Of a DNA stretch of 64,000 bases, positions 34,720 to 45,627 are shown piece after piece. The stretch's first letter is position 1; every line of letters starts with the position of its first letter. The stretch is from Vibrio sp. CDRSL-10 TSBA (GTDB lineage Bacteria > Pseudomonadota > Gammaproteobacteria > Enterobacterales > Vibrionaceae). The notes under the pieces were generated by a model, which was given only the letters and a program-made list of their open reading frames with translations, ran no database searches and had not been told where the DNA came from. The stretch spans positions 558,001-622,000 of the forward strand of contig CP155565.1 of the NCBI GenBank assembly GCA_039696685.1, read 5' to 3'. The position numbers were made by a program, and so were the translations under genes.

Positions 34720-35920
34720 TTGCAAACCAACGCTCATAAATTTTCGTTTATCGCTGCCGCATTGTCATTGATGGTGACTTACGTTACTTCGGCAGTACCT
34801 ATCCCTCTGTATGGGATTTATCAGACTCAGGACAACATTGGCTACGTTGAGTTATCTCTGAGCTCAGTGGTGTACTTTATCGGCGCGGTTACCGCTCTGG
34901 TTCTGTTCGGGCGTCTGTCGACGTTTCTGGGACGTAAACCGATCGCCTTGGTTTCTTTGGTGATGGCGGCGCTGTCGATTCTGTTCTTTGTTAATGTACA
35001 CAGTGCCTATCCGCTTATTCTGGGACGCTTGTGTCAGGGACTGGCTTGCGGACTGGCCTCCACAGCTCTGGCATCCTGGGTGGTTGACCACGGTCATTCT
35101 GTCCGTTTCCTGGATTGCACCTGCGGTGATCAGTTGCGGCCCCATGACCGGCCTCACCATCGGTGGTGTCGGATCCGGTTTTTTGATTGAGTACGGTCCG
35201 CTGCCACACCAGTTACCTTTTCTGGTTGCTTTAGTACTGATCGCCATCTGTATGGCGCTGGTGATTAAAGGCAAAGAAACCATGCCGGTCAAACCTGGTG
35301 CGTTAAAATCGATTAAACCTAATTTCACCCTGCCAAGTGCAGCACGTAAAGCTTTCCCTCTGGCGGCCGTAACCTTTGTCTGTACCTGGGCACTGGGTGG
35401 GTTCTTCCAGGCCTTTGGCCCTGCGATGGCACGTGAACAACTGCATTCCAGCAGCGCAATCGCTGCCGCACTGGTATTCGCGTCTATCATGGCACCGAGC
35501 TCTATCGGCGCATCACTGGCAGGTCGCATGACATCAAAACGTGCCCAGTTCGTCGGCATGCTCACCTTTACTCTGTTCGTTGGTGGTGTACTGCTTTCAT
35601 TACACATGGGCTTTTTGAGCACGTTCCTCGCCGCAAGTGTCATGGCAGGCATCGCGCAGGGTATGGTCCTGACCGGCAGTATCGGCACTATGGTGTCAGA
35701 ACTGAAACCGGAAGAACGAGCCAACGTCTTCTCGGTGATTTATGCTACTTCTTATGTCGGCGCCGCAGTACCGACCCTGATCGCTGGTCGTTTCTCTGAA
35801 CATTTCAGCCTGCTCGAAGTCGCCTGCAGCTACGGTGTTCTGGCGTTGTGCGGCACTGTGATTCTGGTGGTTGCCAAACTGCGCACCCGCACCGCAAGCG
35901 CTAATAATACACTGGCTTAA
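34720..35920 (+). CDS. MFS transporter (frame broken by one base)
   Basis: 399 aa after removing one T from 35106-35108, which gives GHSVRSWIAPAVISCGPMTG. Twelve hydrophobic segments of the major facilitator superfamily; the loop 2-3 motif appears as GRLSTFLGRKP (about residues 64-74). Start is TTG 34720, chosen because GAGGAA precedes it and family similarity begins just after; upstream in-frame codons lack a ribosome site. Single gene with its own terminator. Relatives are drug or sugar efflux pumps; substrate unknown. Confidence 0.82.
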
Positions 35921-36325
35921 ACAAGCAAAACGTCTGTGCCAGGAGCGGCGCAGACAGAGAGTTCAAAAGGGAAGAACAGGGTTCTTCCCTTTTTTGCTAT
36001 TATTCAAACAGATGCTTAATCAATGGTAAATCCGGGACTCGGCCGGCCCACAACGGGTAATGTAGGATTACAGCAGATAGCCGCTGCCAGAGGTCAAAAT
36101 CCTTAATGTTTGCCTGATTGTGTAATTCCTGGCTTGTCTCAGCACAGAGTGTTTATTCACTAACAAGGTTAAGATAAAATCTTTCGGTAAGCACAGAACA
36201 ATCAAGATGATATCAATAACAACAATGATACCGATATCTATGCCGCCCAACTAAAACGCGGCGAGAATATCGTACAATTTCCGCAGTACATAACACGTAT
36301 CTTTGTCTTATCTGGACAGTAATTC
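35921..36325. other. Gene-free region between MFS and ABC exporter genes
   Basis: 405 bp. It holds the MFS terminator at 35965-35995 and the promoter region of the exporter; no repeat or operator is evident. A 60-codon open frame on the minus strand is not convincing. Confidence 0.5.
35965..35995 (+). terminator. Terminator after MFS gene
   Basis: AAAAGGGAAGAAC pairs with GTTCTTCCCTTTT over an AGG loop, followed by T residues. Confidence 0.85.
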
Positions 36326-38066
36326 ATGCAGTTATTTCAACACTTAAGCTGGTTTTTCCGCCGACATAAGTTTACTTACTCTATTGCCCTGCTGATGCTC
36401 TTCACCGTGGCCATGCTCAATATGGCCATTCCATGGTTTATCGGCAACGCAATAGACAAACTATTGGCAACCAGAGATTTCTCACAAACAGAGTTCTACC
36501 TGTTCGCCTTGCTTGGCGTCAGTATACTGGTCTACCTGCTGCGTTATGGCTGGCGTCGGATGCTGTTTGGTACGTCTTACCAGCTTGGAAACATCTTGCG
36601 CGAGCGTTTTTACCAGCGTCTGCTTCGCCAGGGACAGGCTTTTTACAACCTGCATTCCACCGGCGATCTGATGGCAAGAGCCACCAATGATATTGATGCG
36701 GTTGAAATGGCAGCCGGTGAAGGCATACTTTCCGGATTCGACGGTCTGATGACCTTCATTCTGGTCCTGATCATGATGTTTGTTTTCATTGACTGGCAAC
36801 TCGCTATTCTGGCCATTATTCCGTTTCCGTTTATGGGTTACGGTTTTTACCGCCTGTCGAATCGGATACACCATCAGTTCAAACATACCCTGGATTCGTT
36901 CTCGACTCTCAACGAGCAGGCACAGCAGTCGGTTGCGGGTATCCGGATGATCAAATCCATGGGGCGCGAGTCTATCGAGAACGATAAATTCGCCAATATT
37001 GCCGAGCGGGCCGCGCAAACAACTTATAAAGTGCAGCGCTCTGAAGCCCTTTTTGATCCGATTATTCAGCTCAGCCTCGGCTCTGCACTGTTAATTGCGC
37101 TGCTGGTCGGCGGCTGGCAAATCAGTCAGGAAACGTCTCAGCGTCGGTCAACTGACCAGCTTTACCCTATATCTGTCTGAGCTGATTTGGCCAATGTACG
37201 CCTTTGGCTGGCTGATGAATATTCTCCAGCGTGGTAATGCCGCCGTCGGCCGACTGGAAGCGTTGCTCAATCTGCCTGATTCCATCAGCGATCAGGGCAA
37301 ACAGGATGTGACAGGCTATGATATTCACGTCGAACAGATGACCTTTCAATATCCGGATACGACTCAGCCTGCGCTGCACAATATCTCCCTGCAACTAAAG
37401 GAAAATCAGGTGCTGGGCATCGCCGGTGCGACCGGTTCAGGCAAATCAACACTGTTACAGTTGCTGATGCGCTACTGGGAAGCGGGTGAAGGCAAACTGG
37501 AAGTCGGACAGACTCCGATTCAGTCGATCCCCCTCGCCCAATTGCGCAGCCTGTATGCCTACGTTCCGCAGGATGCATTCCTGTTCAGTATGAGCATCAT
37601 GGAGAACATTCGGATTGGCCGATCTGACGCCAGCGATGAAGACGTGTATCAGGCTGCCCGTCTGGCCGCCATTCACGATGACATTCTGCAATTTCCCGAC
37701 GGCTACCAGACTCTGGTCGGCGAACGCGGTGTCACTCTTTCCGGTGGCCAGCGTCAACGTTTGTCTATTGCACGCGCGCTGCTCAGCAACGCACCGATTC
37801 TGGTACTGGATGATGCGCTGTCCGCCGTCGATATCAAGACTGAAAAGGTCATTATTGAACATCTGCAGCAGCGCCGTGAACAGACGTTAATCATCGTCAG
37901 CCATCGCCTTTCTGCTATTGAGCAGGCTGACCAAATTGTCGTTATGGCGCATGGCGAAATTGTCGAACACGGCAATCATCGCAGCCTGCTTGAACAGGAC
38001 GGCTGGTACGCCCGGATGGCGGCCTATCAACAGATGGAACAAGCGCTGGAGAACGACCTGAAATGA
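36326..38066 (+). CDS. ABC exporter half-transporter A (frame broken by one base)
   Basis: 579 aa after removing one A from 37131-37133 (QISQERLSVGQLTS). An ABC transmembrane domain with six helices, then an ATPase domain: Walker A GATGSGKST near 367, signature LSGGQRQRLSIARAL near 470, Walker B ILVLDDALSAVD near 490. The catalytic glutamate after Walker B is replaced by aspartate (LDD), marking a degenerate site. It pairs with the next gene (four-base overlap) as an MdlAB/BmrCD-type heterodimer exporting drugs or lipids. Confidence 0.9.
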
Positions 38067-39860
38067 GCACAGACACTAAAAAATCCGCGGCCAGTTCCGG
38101 CTCTCTGCGTATGCTGATGAGTTATGTTTTTGCAGAAAAAGCGCTGTTTATCAAAACATTACTCCTAGTGGTACTGGCAACCGCTTTCGATGTCCTCGGC
38201 CCGATGCTGAGTAAAGTCTTCATCGATGAATTTGTTATGCCTAACCACTATCCTACCGGACCTGTGGCTGGCGTCATTGCACTGTTTATTTTCTCGGTTC
38301 TGGCCGGCACCTATCTGAAATACAAACAGACGCTGCGTTTTCTTGATATTGCCCTCAATGCAGTACTCGATATTCGCAAACGTCTGTTCAAACATGTGCT
38401 GACCCTGCCGGTGGCCTTTTTTGACTATGCCCGCACCGGTCAGTTAGTCAGCCGGATAACTAATGACACTGAATCGATCAAAGATATCTATGTGCAGTTT
38501 CTGTCGAGCATTCTCGGTAACTTAATCATGCTGATCGGCATCCTGACCGCGATGGCGATTCTGGACGTTGATCTGATGCTGGTCGCCCTGATGCTGATCC
38601 CGGCCGTTGTGACCTTAATTTACTTGTATCAGAAGTTTAGTGTGAAAGCAGTGACCGACAGCCGTCAGCTGCGCTCGGACATCAACGCTAATATGAACGA
38701 GTCCATCAGCGGTATGGCGGTGATTCAGTCCACCAACCAGCAAGAGGCGAAATTCCAGCAGTTTCATGCCATCAATAACGCCTATTACACCACTCGACTG
38801 AAAACCGTGACCGTCGGTTCACTGCTGCTGCGTCCGGCGATCAACCTGCTAAGCATTTTGATCCTCGGTGGCGTGGTGTGGTTCTTCGGCCTCAAAGTCG
38901 TAGAAGGTGTCGCTGAAGTCGGCGTACTGTATGCCTATCTAAACTATCTTGGCCGTTTTACCGAACCACTGGTGGAAATTACCCAACGTTTCAGCCTGTA
39001 CCAGCAAGCGATTGTCGCTGGTGACCGGGTCTATGAATTGCTGCAGGAACCGGCACACGATCATCAACAGGCCCATCTTGATGCAATACCCAAAGGTGAC
39101 CTGAGTGTCGAACAACTGGTGTTCAGTTATCAGCAGGATAAACCTGTGCTGCATGATCTTAACTTCACAATAAAATCGGGCGAGTTTTATGCCATTGTCG
39201 GTCATACCGGCAGCGGGAAATCAACGCTGCTCAATTTGCTGCTCAGTTTTTATCAGCCGCAATCCGGTTCCATTAAGATTGATGGTCATGATCTTGAAGA
39301 GTATCACCAGCACGCCCTGCGCCAGGGCATCGGGTTCATTCCGCAAGAACCGTTTGTGCTGGCCACAACTGTGTTCGATAACATTGATATGGGCCGCGGT
39401 CTGTCTCAGCAAGCCGTCGAACGCGCAGCAAGCCAAGCTCACCTGCATGACGTCATTATGGAAATGCAGGACGGGTATCAAACCCAGCTCGGAGAAGGTG
39501 GTTTAAGATTGTCCACCGGCCAGCGTCAGCAACTAATCATTGCCCGGGCCCTGGCTGGCTCCCCTAAAATTCTGTTACTGGATGAAGCGACAGCCAACAT
39601 CGACAGTGAAACCGAGCAAGTGGTACAAAGAGCGCTCAATGAACTGCGTGGCCAGGTCAGCATGATTGTCGTTGCTCACCGTCTGTCGACGATTCACCAT
39701 GCCGACAGTATTATGGTGCTGGATAAAGGTCACCTGATTGAGCAAGGGAATCATCAGCAGTTGATGACTATCGAGCACGGACGTTACCGCGCCATGTACC
39801 AGTTACAGCAACAGGAAACTGCGTGTGGCTCAGGCCGAACAAGGCGCTTGCTTAGCCTGA
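38063..39860 (+). CDS. ABC exporter half-transporter B (C-terminus altered by one extra base)
   Basis: 598 aa. Transmembrane domain, then Walker A GHTGSGKST near residue 384, signature LSTGQRQ near 484 (non-standard, usually LSGGQ), and Walker B ILLLDEATANID with the catalytic Glu. Together with half A this makes one intact and one degenerate ATP site. As given, the last residues are out of frame and the stop is 39874; removing one A from 39816-39818 gives QELRVAQAEQGACLA and a TGA at 39858-39860. Followed by a terminator. Confidence 0.9.
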
Positions 39861-39886
39861 GATTTGGATGCTAAACAATCAGGAAC

Positions 39887-39912
39887 AAAAAGGGCCCGAA
39901 CGGGCCCTTTTT
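39887..39912. terminator. Bidirectional terminator
   Basis: AAAAAGGGCCCG / CGGGCCCTTTTT is a near-perfect palindrome. It serves the ABC exporter operon on the plus strand and possibly the SDR gene on the minus strand. Confidence 0.88.
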
Positions 39913-40055
39913 GTCAGGTTTCGCCAGATTTTATCAGGCTTTTATAAGGCATTACTGTGATGTTCTCACCTTACTCCGGATTACCAAAGAGCGGGTTTAC
40001 AGCAGCCCTTCCTTCCAGCAGCTTCAGTTTGTAACCGCAACAGCAGACTCACCAT

Positions 40056-40712
40056 TTAACGGCGCTGCAGATTTTGCACCGCTTCAGAGACCGCGATATC
40101 GCCATCGGTCAGCTCGATGATTTCCTGCTTAATTTGTGGTGTGTTGATCAACTCAGCCAATACCGCCGCCACGTTGCCTCTGGCGACTGTTCCGTAGTCA
40201 ATCGCGCGGTCAAGGTTGACCAAACCAGTCCCCTCTTCACTCACCAGGGTTCCGGGACGAACGATGACATAATCCAGCCCTGAAGCTACCAGCGCATTGT
40301 CCGCCGCGCGTTTCATTTTCATATAAAATTCAAAGCCTTCGCTGGTTTGCTGCCCGCGTAGCGAGTCCATAAACGCCGAGACCAAATAGAGACGATTGAT
40401 ACCGCTGCTTTGCGCAGCTAAGGTCAGGTTGACCGGTGTTTCAAAGTCAATCACCCGAGTGCGATCCGCGCCGCTGCCCGCCGCACCAGCCGAGAACACT
40501 ATCACATCATGACCGCGAATCATTTCAGTCAGTTTCTCAACCGACATTTCCATCAGATCGCCCAGATAAGGCGTGACACCAGCCTGACGCAGCTCTTCCG
40601 CCGCTTCTGTTCTGCGCACTAAACCTGAGACTTCATGGCCGTCTTTTAGCAGTTTTGGTACCAGTCGAGAGCCCACGCCACCGCTAATTCCAACGATAAA
40701 AATTTTGCTCAT
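40056..40712 (-). CDS. NAD(P)-binding SDR-like protein
   Basis: 218 aa, intact. Atypical short-chain dehydrogenase/NAD(P)H-binding fold: glycine motif IFIVGISGGVGSRLVPKLL at residues 3-21, then VIVFSAGAAGSG, and YVIVRPGTLVSEEGTG near 150. The YxxxK pair appears in FYMKMKRA. Similar to the YwnB/YtfG-like group of flavin or quinone reductases, with unknown substrate. ATG 40712 follows GGGGGAA; the longer frame to 40724 lacks one. Confidence 0.78.
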   Translation of the reverse strand: MSKIFIVGISGGVGSRLVPKLLKDGHEVSGLVRRTEAAEELRQAGVTPYLGDLMEMSVEKLTEMIRGHDVIVFSAGAAGSGADRTRVIDFETPVNLTLAAQSSGINRLYLVSAFMDSLRGQQTSEGFEFYMKMKRAADNALVASGLDYVIVRPGTLVSEEGTGLVNLDRAIDYGTVARGNVAAVLAELINTPQIKQEIIELTDGDIAVSEAVQNLQRR

Positions 40713-41145
40713 TAATTCCCCCACGGTTTGTCAGTCAGAAAATATCTTAAAAACAATACGCTATGAATGTCAGAAAAGAAACAGACTGAGACTATCAGGC
40801 AATAGTTAAAGAGAATTGAGCAAAACTGTAGCGGCAAAAATCGCTTATAAATGGGTAATAGGTTATCGGCGGCGCACTAAGTTCAGTGAGATTAAGTCAG
40901 CGTTTCCTCAGTTCGCCAACAGGGCGGAAAACCCGTCTGACCTCACTTCCAGCCAAGAAAGCAAAGTGACAGTTTTACAGTGTAAAACCCTGCTATTGAG
41001 GTTGGCTATTCATCCTGTTGAATTCATCACTCTGAGCCGTGAATTCGGACACCCCCAGGTCCCTGTTTGCACAATAAATCGGCATTCAGGGGCCGCCCCT
41101 CATTACGTCACGACAAAATTTTGTTACAGTCTGGCGACTACATCC
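40713..41145. other. Gene-free region upstream of msrA
   Basis: 433 bp. An open frame in phase with msrA runs back to a TTG at 40816, but the 110 encoded residues look like no protein and no ribosome site supports it. No terminator, operator or repeat was recognised. Confidence 0.45.
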
Positions 41146-41646
41146 ATGATTCAGTGTATTCAAACTATGGAAGAAATTTATTTCGCAGGCGGCTGTCTGT
41201 GGGGCGTGCAGGAATTTATTCGCCACCTGCCGGGTGTTATTCATACCGAAGCCGGCCGTGCGAACGGCACCGCCAGCGATACTTCAGGCGACTATGACGG
41301 TTATTCAGAGTGTGTACGCACCCAGTTCGATCCATCACAGGTCTCTGTCACACAATTGATGAGCTACTTCTTTGAAATTATTGACCCTTACAGCGTCAAT
41401 AAACAGGGAATAGATGTCGGTGAAAAGTATCGTACCGGCGTATACAGTGTGAATCCGCAGCATTTACAGCAGGCGTCTGATTTCATCACCGCACGGCATG
41501 ATGCAGACAAAATCGCGGTTGAAGTTCTGCCACTGACCAACTTCGTCAAGAGCGATGACGAACATCAGGATCGTCTGACGCTGCATCCGGGTGACTACTG
41601 CCATATTCCGCTCGATCTGCTACATAAATACCGAAAAGCGGATTAA
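41146..41646 (+). CDS. msrA: Peptide methionine-S-sulfoxide reductase MsrA
   Basis: 159-166 aa depending on start: ATG 41146 or 41167 (MEEIYFAGGCLWG); neither has a clear ribosome site. The active cysteine motif GGCLWGVQE and the conserved RTGVYSVNPQ and HQDRLTLHPGDYCHIPLDLL are those of the short MsrA branch. Reduces the S-epimer of methionine sulfoxide in proteins. Stands alone, followed by a terminator at 41783. Confidence 0.88.
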   Translation: MIQCIQTMEEIYFAGGCLWGVQEFIRHLPGVIHTEAGRANGTASDTSGDYDGYSECVRTQFDPSQVSVTQLMSYFFEIIDPYSVNKQGIDVGEKYRTGVYSVNPQHLQQASDFITARHDADKIAVEVLPLTNFVKSDDEHQDRLTLHPGDYCHIPLDLLHKYRKAD

Positions 41647-41781
41647 GCAATAAAAGCTTATTAAATCAGTAACATTTGTGTAAGAGAGCAAGGATAAATT
41701 GGAAACCGCTTAAGCATTCGTCTTGTTTACGCATACTCCATTAAAGGTCCATGTCCTTTTCCACACCACTATATTCGGTAC

Positions 41782-41808
41782 ACGCCAGTTTACACTGGCG
41801 TTTTTTTT
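41782..41808 (+). terminator. Terminator downstream of msrA
   Basis: ACGCCAGT pairs with ACTGGCGT across TTAC, then an eight-T run. It is 136 bases after the msrA stop, and faces the end of cbiB; on the minus strand it lacks a T run. Confidence 0.85.
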
Positions 41809-41882
41809 GCCTTTTCTGTTAGCGAAAACCGTACTCCCTGCACACAAACTGAGCGCTTTGAAAGTCAACTGGCTGACAACAA

Positions 41883-42834
41883 TCAGAACAGCAGATAACA
41901 CGTAGTGAACAGAGCCAAAGCAATCCAGGCCGCTGCTTTCATCAAACTGATCGACCGTACAATATCCTCAGCTTCGATTGCCCGTTGAGCATCACCTATC
42001 CATGGTTTATTGACCCATTCCCCAAAATACTGGTTCGGACCACCAAGACGAATACCGAGCGCACCGGCAACCGCAGCTTCCGACCAGGCACAATTCGGGC
42101 TTTTATGTTGGTAGCGATCGCGCCAGCCAATTATAAACGCCGCTTTATAATCCTGTTTCAGTAACCAGGCTGCACCGCTGAACAACAACCAGGTTAACCG
42201 GGCAGGAATGAAATTGGCCGCATCGTCGATCCGGGCAGAGACGCATCCGAGCTCCCGGTAACGTTCATTTTTATACCCAACCATGGAATCCAGCGTATTC
42301 ACCGCTTTGTAAGCCATTGCCAGCGGCACGCCACCGATAAACAGGTAAAACAGCGGTGCGATAATACCGTCTACGGTATTTTCCGCGACGGTTTCTACTG
42401 TGGCCCGGGTAATTTTATCTTTATCCAGCGAGCGCGTATCACGCCCCACAATATAAGAAAGCTTGATTCTTGCCTCAGCAATATCACCGCGCCGCAACGG
42501 TTTCGAGCACGTCCAGTGCGCAGTCCTGCAAACACTTGCCTGCTAATACAGTAAACGCCAGCCACAAATGCAGCACGATCCCCGCTAACCAATGGATTTG
42601 AAACGCTGCCCAGATGGCGAACCAGGTTGCCGCTGCACTGGATCCAACCACGATGATCCACAGTAATCCCCCCGCGATATAGAGTTGCGAGGGGCTGGTA
42701 AACCAACGCCGCAGCATTTTCTCACTGCGGCTGATGGTGTTGCCAATCCAGCGGATGGGATGCGGCCAGTTGACAGGATCGCCCAGCAGCACATCCAGTA
42801 CAAAAGCGCCAATACAGACCGCCAGTGAAATCAT
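41883..42834 (-). CDS. cbiB: Adenosylcobinamide-phosphate synthase CbiB (frame broken by one base)
   Basis: 316 aa after removing one base from 42501-42503, giving DVLEPLRRGDIAEARIKLSYIVGRDT. Integral membrane enzyme that attaches aminopropanol phosphate to adenosylcobyric acid. Family marks: DVLLGDPVNWPHPIRWIG, RDTRSLDKDKI, ETVAENTVDGIIAPLFY and AYKAVNTLDSMVGYKNERY. ATG 42834 overlaps the cbiA stop (CAATGA). Also called CobD in Pseudomonas nomenclature. Its substrate is made by the CobD-type decarboxylase and PduX encoded divergently. Confidence 0.92.
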
Positions 42835-44226
42835 TGCTTGCGGCCCCGCGCGATCCACTGTTTGAGAATCTCAGGTGATTGGGCAAAATGCAGATGCAGA
42901 TACATGGCTAATGTGTTGCCTTGCTGGTAACCGCCATGCCACTCGGACAGCACTTCGCCGTCACGACGTTTACTCAGTACAAACGCTGTTGGCAGTTGCG
43001 ATTCAAAGTCGGAGTAATGAAATTCGTGACCCCGTAACTCCTGACCCGCTTTACACAGTAAGGTATCCGTTTTCGCCTCAGCACAGCAGTAACCAAAGCG
43101 CTGCAACCTCGCCGTCATATGACTGTGACCATCCAGTACGCCAACCATTGCATGCACTTTATCTTCTTTGTCGCGCAGGCTGGAGCCAAGATACATCAGG
43201 CCGCCACATTCGGCATAAATGGCCACGTTGGCCTGATGAGCACACAAAATAGACTCACGCATCGACACGTTGGCAGCCAGTGTTTCGGCATACAGCTCCG
43301 GATAACCACCGCCCAAATAAACCATGTCACACTCAGGCAATTGCGCATCGTGCATCGGACTGAAATAACACAGCTTGGCACCGGTTTGTGCCAGCAGATC
43401 CAAATTGGATTGATAATAGAAGTTGAACGCCTGATCGCGCGCAATGGCGATGGTCAGTCCCTCACCAATCCCTGCCACACTTTCAAGCACTCCAGGCACT
43501 GCAGGTTGCTGACTGGCCTGCTCAGTCACCTGCGCCGGCGCCGCCGTTTGTGCGACTTCGAGTAACGCGTCCATATCGATGAACTCTTCCACCGCCGCCG
43601 CCAAACGGTTCCACATATCGGTCATATCCGGTGATTCATGCACGGTGACCAGGCCAAGGTGACGCGAAGGCAGTTCCACTTCCGCCAGTTTAGGTAAACG
43701 GCCCAATACGCGCATATTACAATAGGTCTCAACGGCATTTTTCAACAGCTGGTAGTGGTTTTCAGTATTGACTTGGTTAAAGATGACGCCGGCGATATTG
43801 ATGTCCGGCGCAAACGACTCAAAGCCTTTGACAATCGCTGCGGCCGAGGTCGACATGGCTTTGCCGTCCAGCACCAGTATCACCGGACAACCCAGCGTTT
43901 CTCGCCATGCCCGCACTGCTGCAGTAATAAGGATCAGTGCCAAAGCCATCGTAAAAGCCCATCACACCTTCGATAACTGCAATGTCTTTATCCGCCGTTT
44001 GCTGCTGATAAAGAGCCCGCAGTTCGTGAGGCGGCAGCATGAATTCATCCAGGTTGTGGGATTGAGTTCCCACCACTTTGCCGTGCCACGCAGTATCAAT
44101 GTAATCGGGTCCGACTTTGAACGGCTGGACTTTCAGTCCACGCAAACATAAGGCTTTGAGGATACCGAGTGTAGTGGTTGTTTTTCCGCTGCCGCTGTTG
44201 GTTCCGGCGATTAAAATTGCTGTCAT
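42831..44226 (-). CDS. cbiA: Cobyrinic acid a,c-diamide synthase CbiA (frame broken by one base)
   Basis: 464 aa after removing one base from 43898-43900, restoring GMARTLGCPVILVLDGKAM. N-terminal ATP-binding domain with P-loop GTNSGSGKTTTTLGIL, C-terminal class I glutaminase-like domain with the nucleophile Cys in VAIYAECGGLMYLG. Amidates the a and c carboxylates of cobyrinic acid using glutamine. Overlaps cbiB by four bases. Presence of CbiA rather than only salvage genes suggests that part of corrin synthesis is kept in this organism. Confidence 0.9.
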
Positions 44227-44546
44227 AGTTGTGTTCCAGGATCGTTACTTGTCCGCTAACACCTTGTCGTATCAGCGATAAAGCCATCAGAATGTGGCTA
44301 AACTACAGAGTTCACGCAACGAGTTCAATCTTAAATACTGTGTCGCGTGCGAATCTGCATCACATCAATACCATTGTTCGCGCCGGGGCCGCGATATCAC
44401 GGTTTAAGCCGATAAATCCTTTTCTTCCGCCAGTGGCAGTTGTACGCTACGCCGCTCAGGATTGAGCAGCGGATGGAATACCGGTTACGCTAGCTGGTGC
44501 GGCTCAACATCCATGATAACGGATAAGATAAAGATTGAAGGTAAAT
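44227..44546. promoter_or_regulatory. Divergent region between cbiA and the CobD-type gene
   Basis: 320 bp. I looked for a cobalamin riboswitch and did not find its conserved core. On the minus strand a short open segment (44400-44465) reads PLLNPERRSVQLPLAEEKDLSA before a stop and could be the tail of a lost gene, but it is too short to call. Ribosome site GAAGG precedes 44547. Confidence 0.35.
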
Positions 44547-45627
44547 ATGGCGAAAAGCGGACAACACGGCGGTAACGTACTGCAAATGGCAGAACAATTT
44601 AATCTCGACCCGACGAATGTGATCGATTTTAGCGCGAATATCAATCCGCTCGGAATACCGCCGCAGGTTCGTGACGCAATTATCAGTCAACTCGACTGCC
44701 TGCAGCATTATCCGGATATCGAGTATCGCCAACTGCACCAGTCTATCGCCGCTCATCACCACTGCTCGCCGCTGTCTGTCGTTGCCGGCAATGGTGCCAC
44801 TGAGCTGATCTTTCTGTGGGCGCAGCATGTCAAACCGCAAAAGGCATTGTTGATTGAACCCAGCTTCGCCGAATATCGCCGCGCCCTAAGCCGGGTTGGC
44901 TGTGCGATCGACAATTATGTCTTACGTGAAGAGGACGGTTTTGCCGTCACTGAGCGCGTGCTGGACGCGCTGCACGGCGAAACTGGACTGCCTGTTCATT
45001 TGCACGCCAAATAATCCGACCGGGCTGATTCCTGATGCAGAACTGCTGCAAGCGATTATTAAACGCTGTCAGCAACTGGATATTCACCTGTTTGTCGACG
45101 AATCCTTTATTGATTTTATGCCGGGTCGTCCGAGCCTGAGCCAGTGTTTAGCAGACAACCCTCACCTTTATGTACTGCGTTCGCTGACTAAGTTTTACGC
45201 GTTGCCGGGGCTGCGCCTTGGTTATCTGCTCTCTTCTGACCACCGTTTGCTGGCCAAAATTCGTGATGAACGCGAGCCCTGGACCATCAACGCACTGGCA
45301 GCGCTGGCCGGTGAGATCTTGTTTGAAGATGACTCCTACTGCCAGACCACCTATCAGTGGCTGACACAGGAGCAAGTCTACCTGCAAACGGAACTAGCGC
45401 AGTTTAAACAGTTGCAACTCTTTGCACCGAGCGCCAACTACCTGTTTTTTAAACATCTCAGCACCAACTCATTGCTGCAAAGTGAGCTGATGCAGCACGG
45501 AATTTTAATCCGAAGTTGTGCCAATTATATTGGCCTGAGTGATGCCTTTTATCGCGTTGCGATTAAATCCCATCAGGATAACCAGCGTTTGATTGAGGCC
45601 TTACAGATGATTTTTGCTCATGGCTGA
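44547..45627 (+). CDS. cobD: L-threonine-O-3-phosphate decarboxylase, CobD type (frame broken by one base)
   Basis: 359 aa after removing one A from 44980-44982, giving [21 protein letters not shown]. Class I/II PLP aminotransferase fold: HGGNVLQMAEQFNLDP and DFSANINPLG at the start, [24 protein letters not shown] and the PLP lysine in SLTKFYALPGLRLGY. Produces (R)-1-amino-2-propanol phosphate for CbiB. ATG 44547 has GAAGG upstream. Overlaps pduX by eight bases. The alternative, histidinol-phosphate aminotransferase, is less likely beside pduX and cbiB. Confidence 0.9.

Noticed and set aside
36068-36250. 60-residue minus-strand hydrophobic protein
   Set aside because: Repeated Ile/Val stretch from AT-rich DNA; no ribosome site and no context.
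40816-41145. Long N-terminal extension of MsrA from a TTG
   Set aside because: Open frame, but unlike any protein composition, no ribosome site, and the family starts at MEEIYFAGGCLWG.
44400-44465. Tail of a lost gene on the minus strand (PLLNPERRSVQLPLAEEKDLSA)
   Set aside because: Only 22 codons before an upstream stop; could be chance.
44227-44546. Cobalamin riboswitch
   Set aside because: Isolated matches such as GCGAATCTG and GCCACTGG were noticed, but they are on opposite strands and not in the conserved order; a covariance search would be needed.
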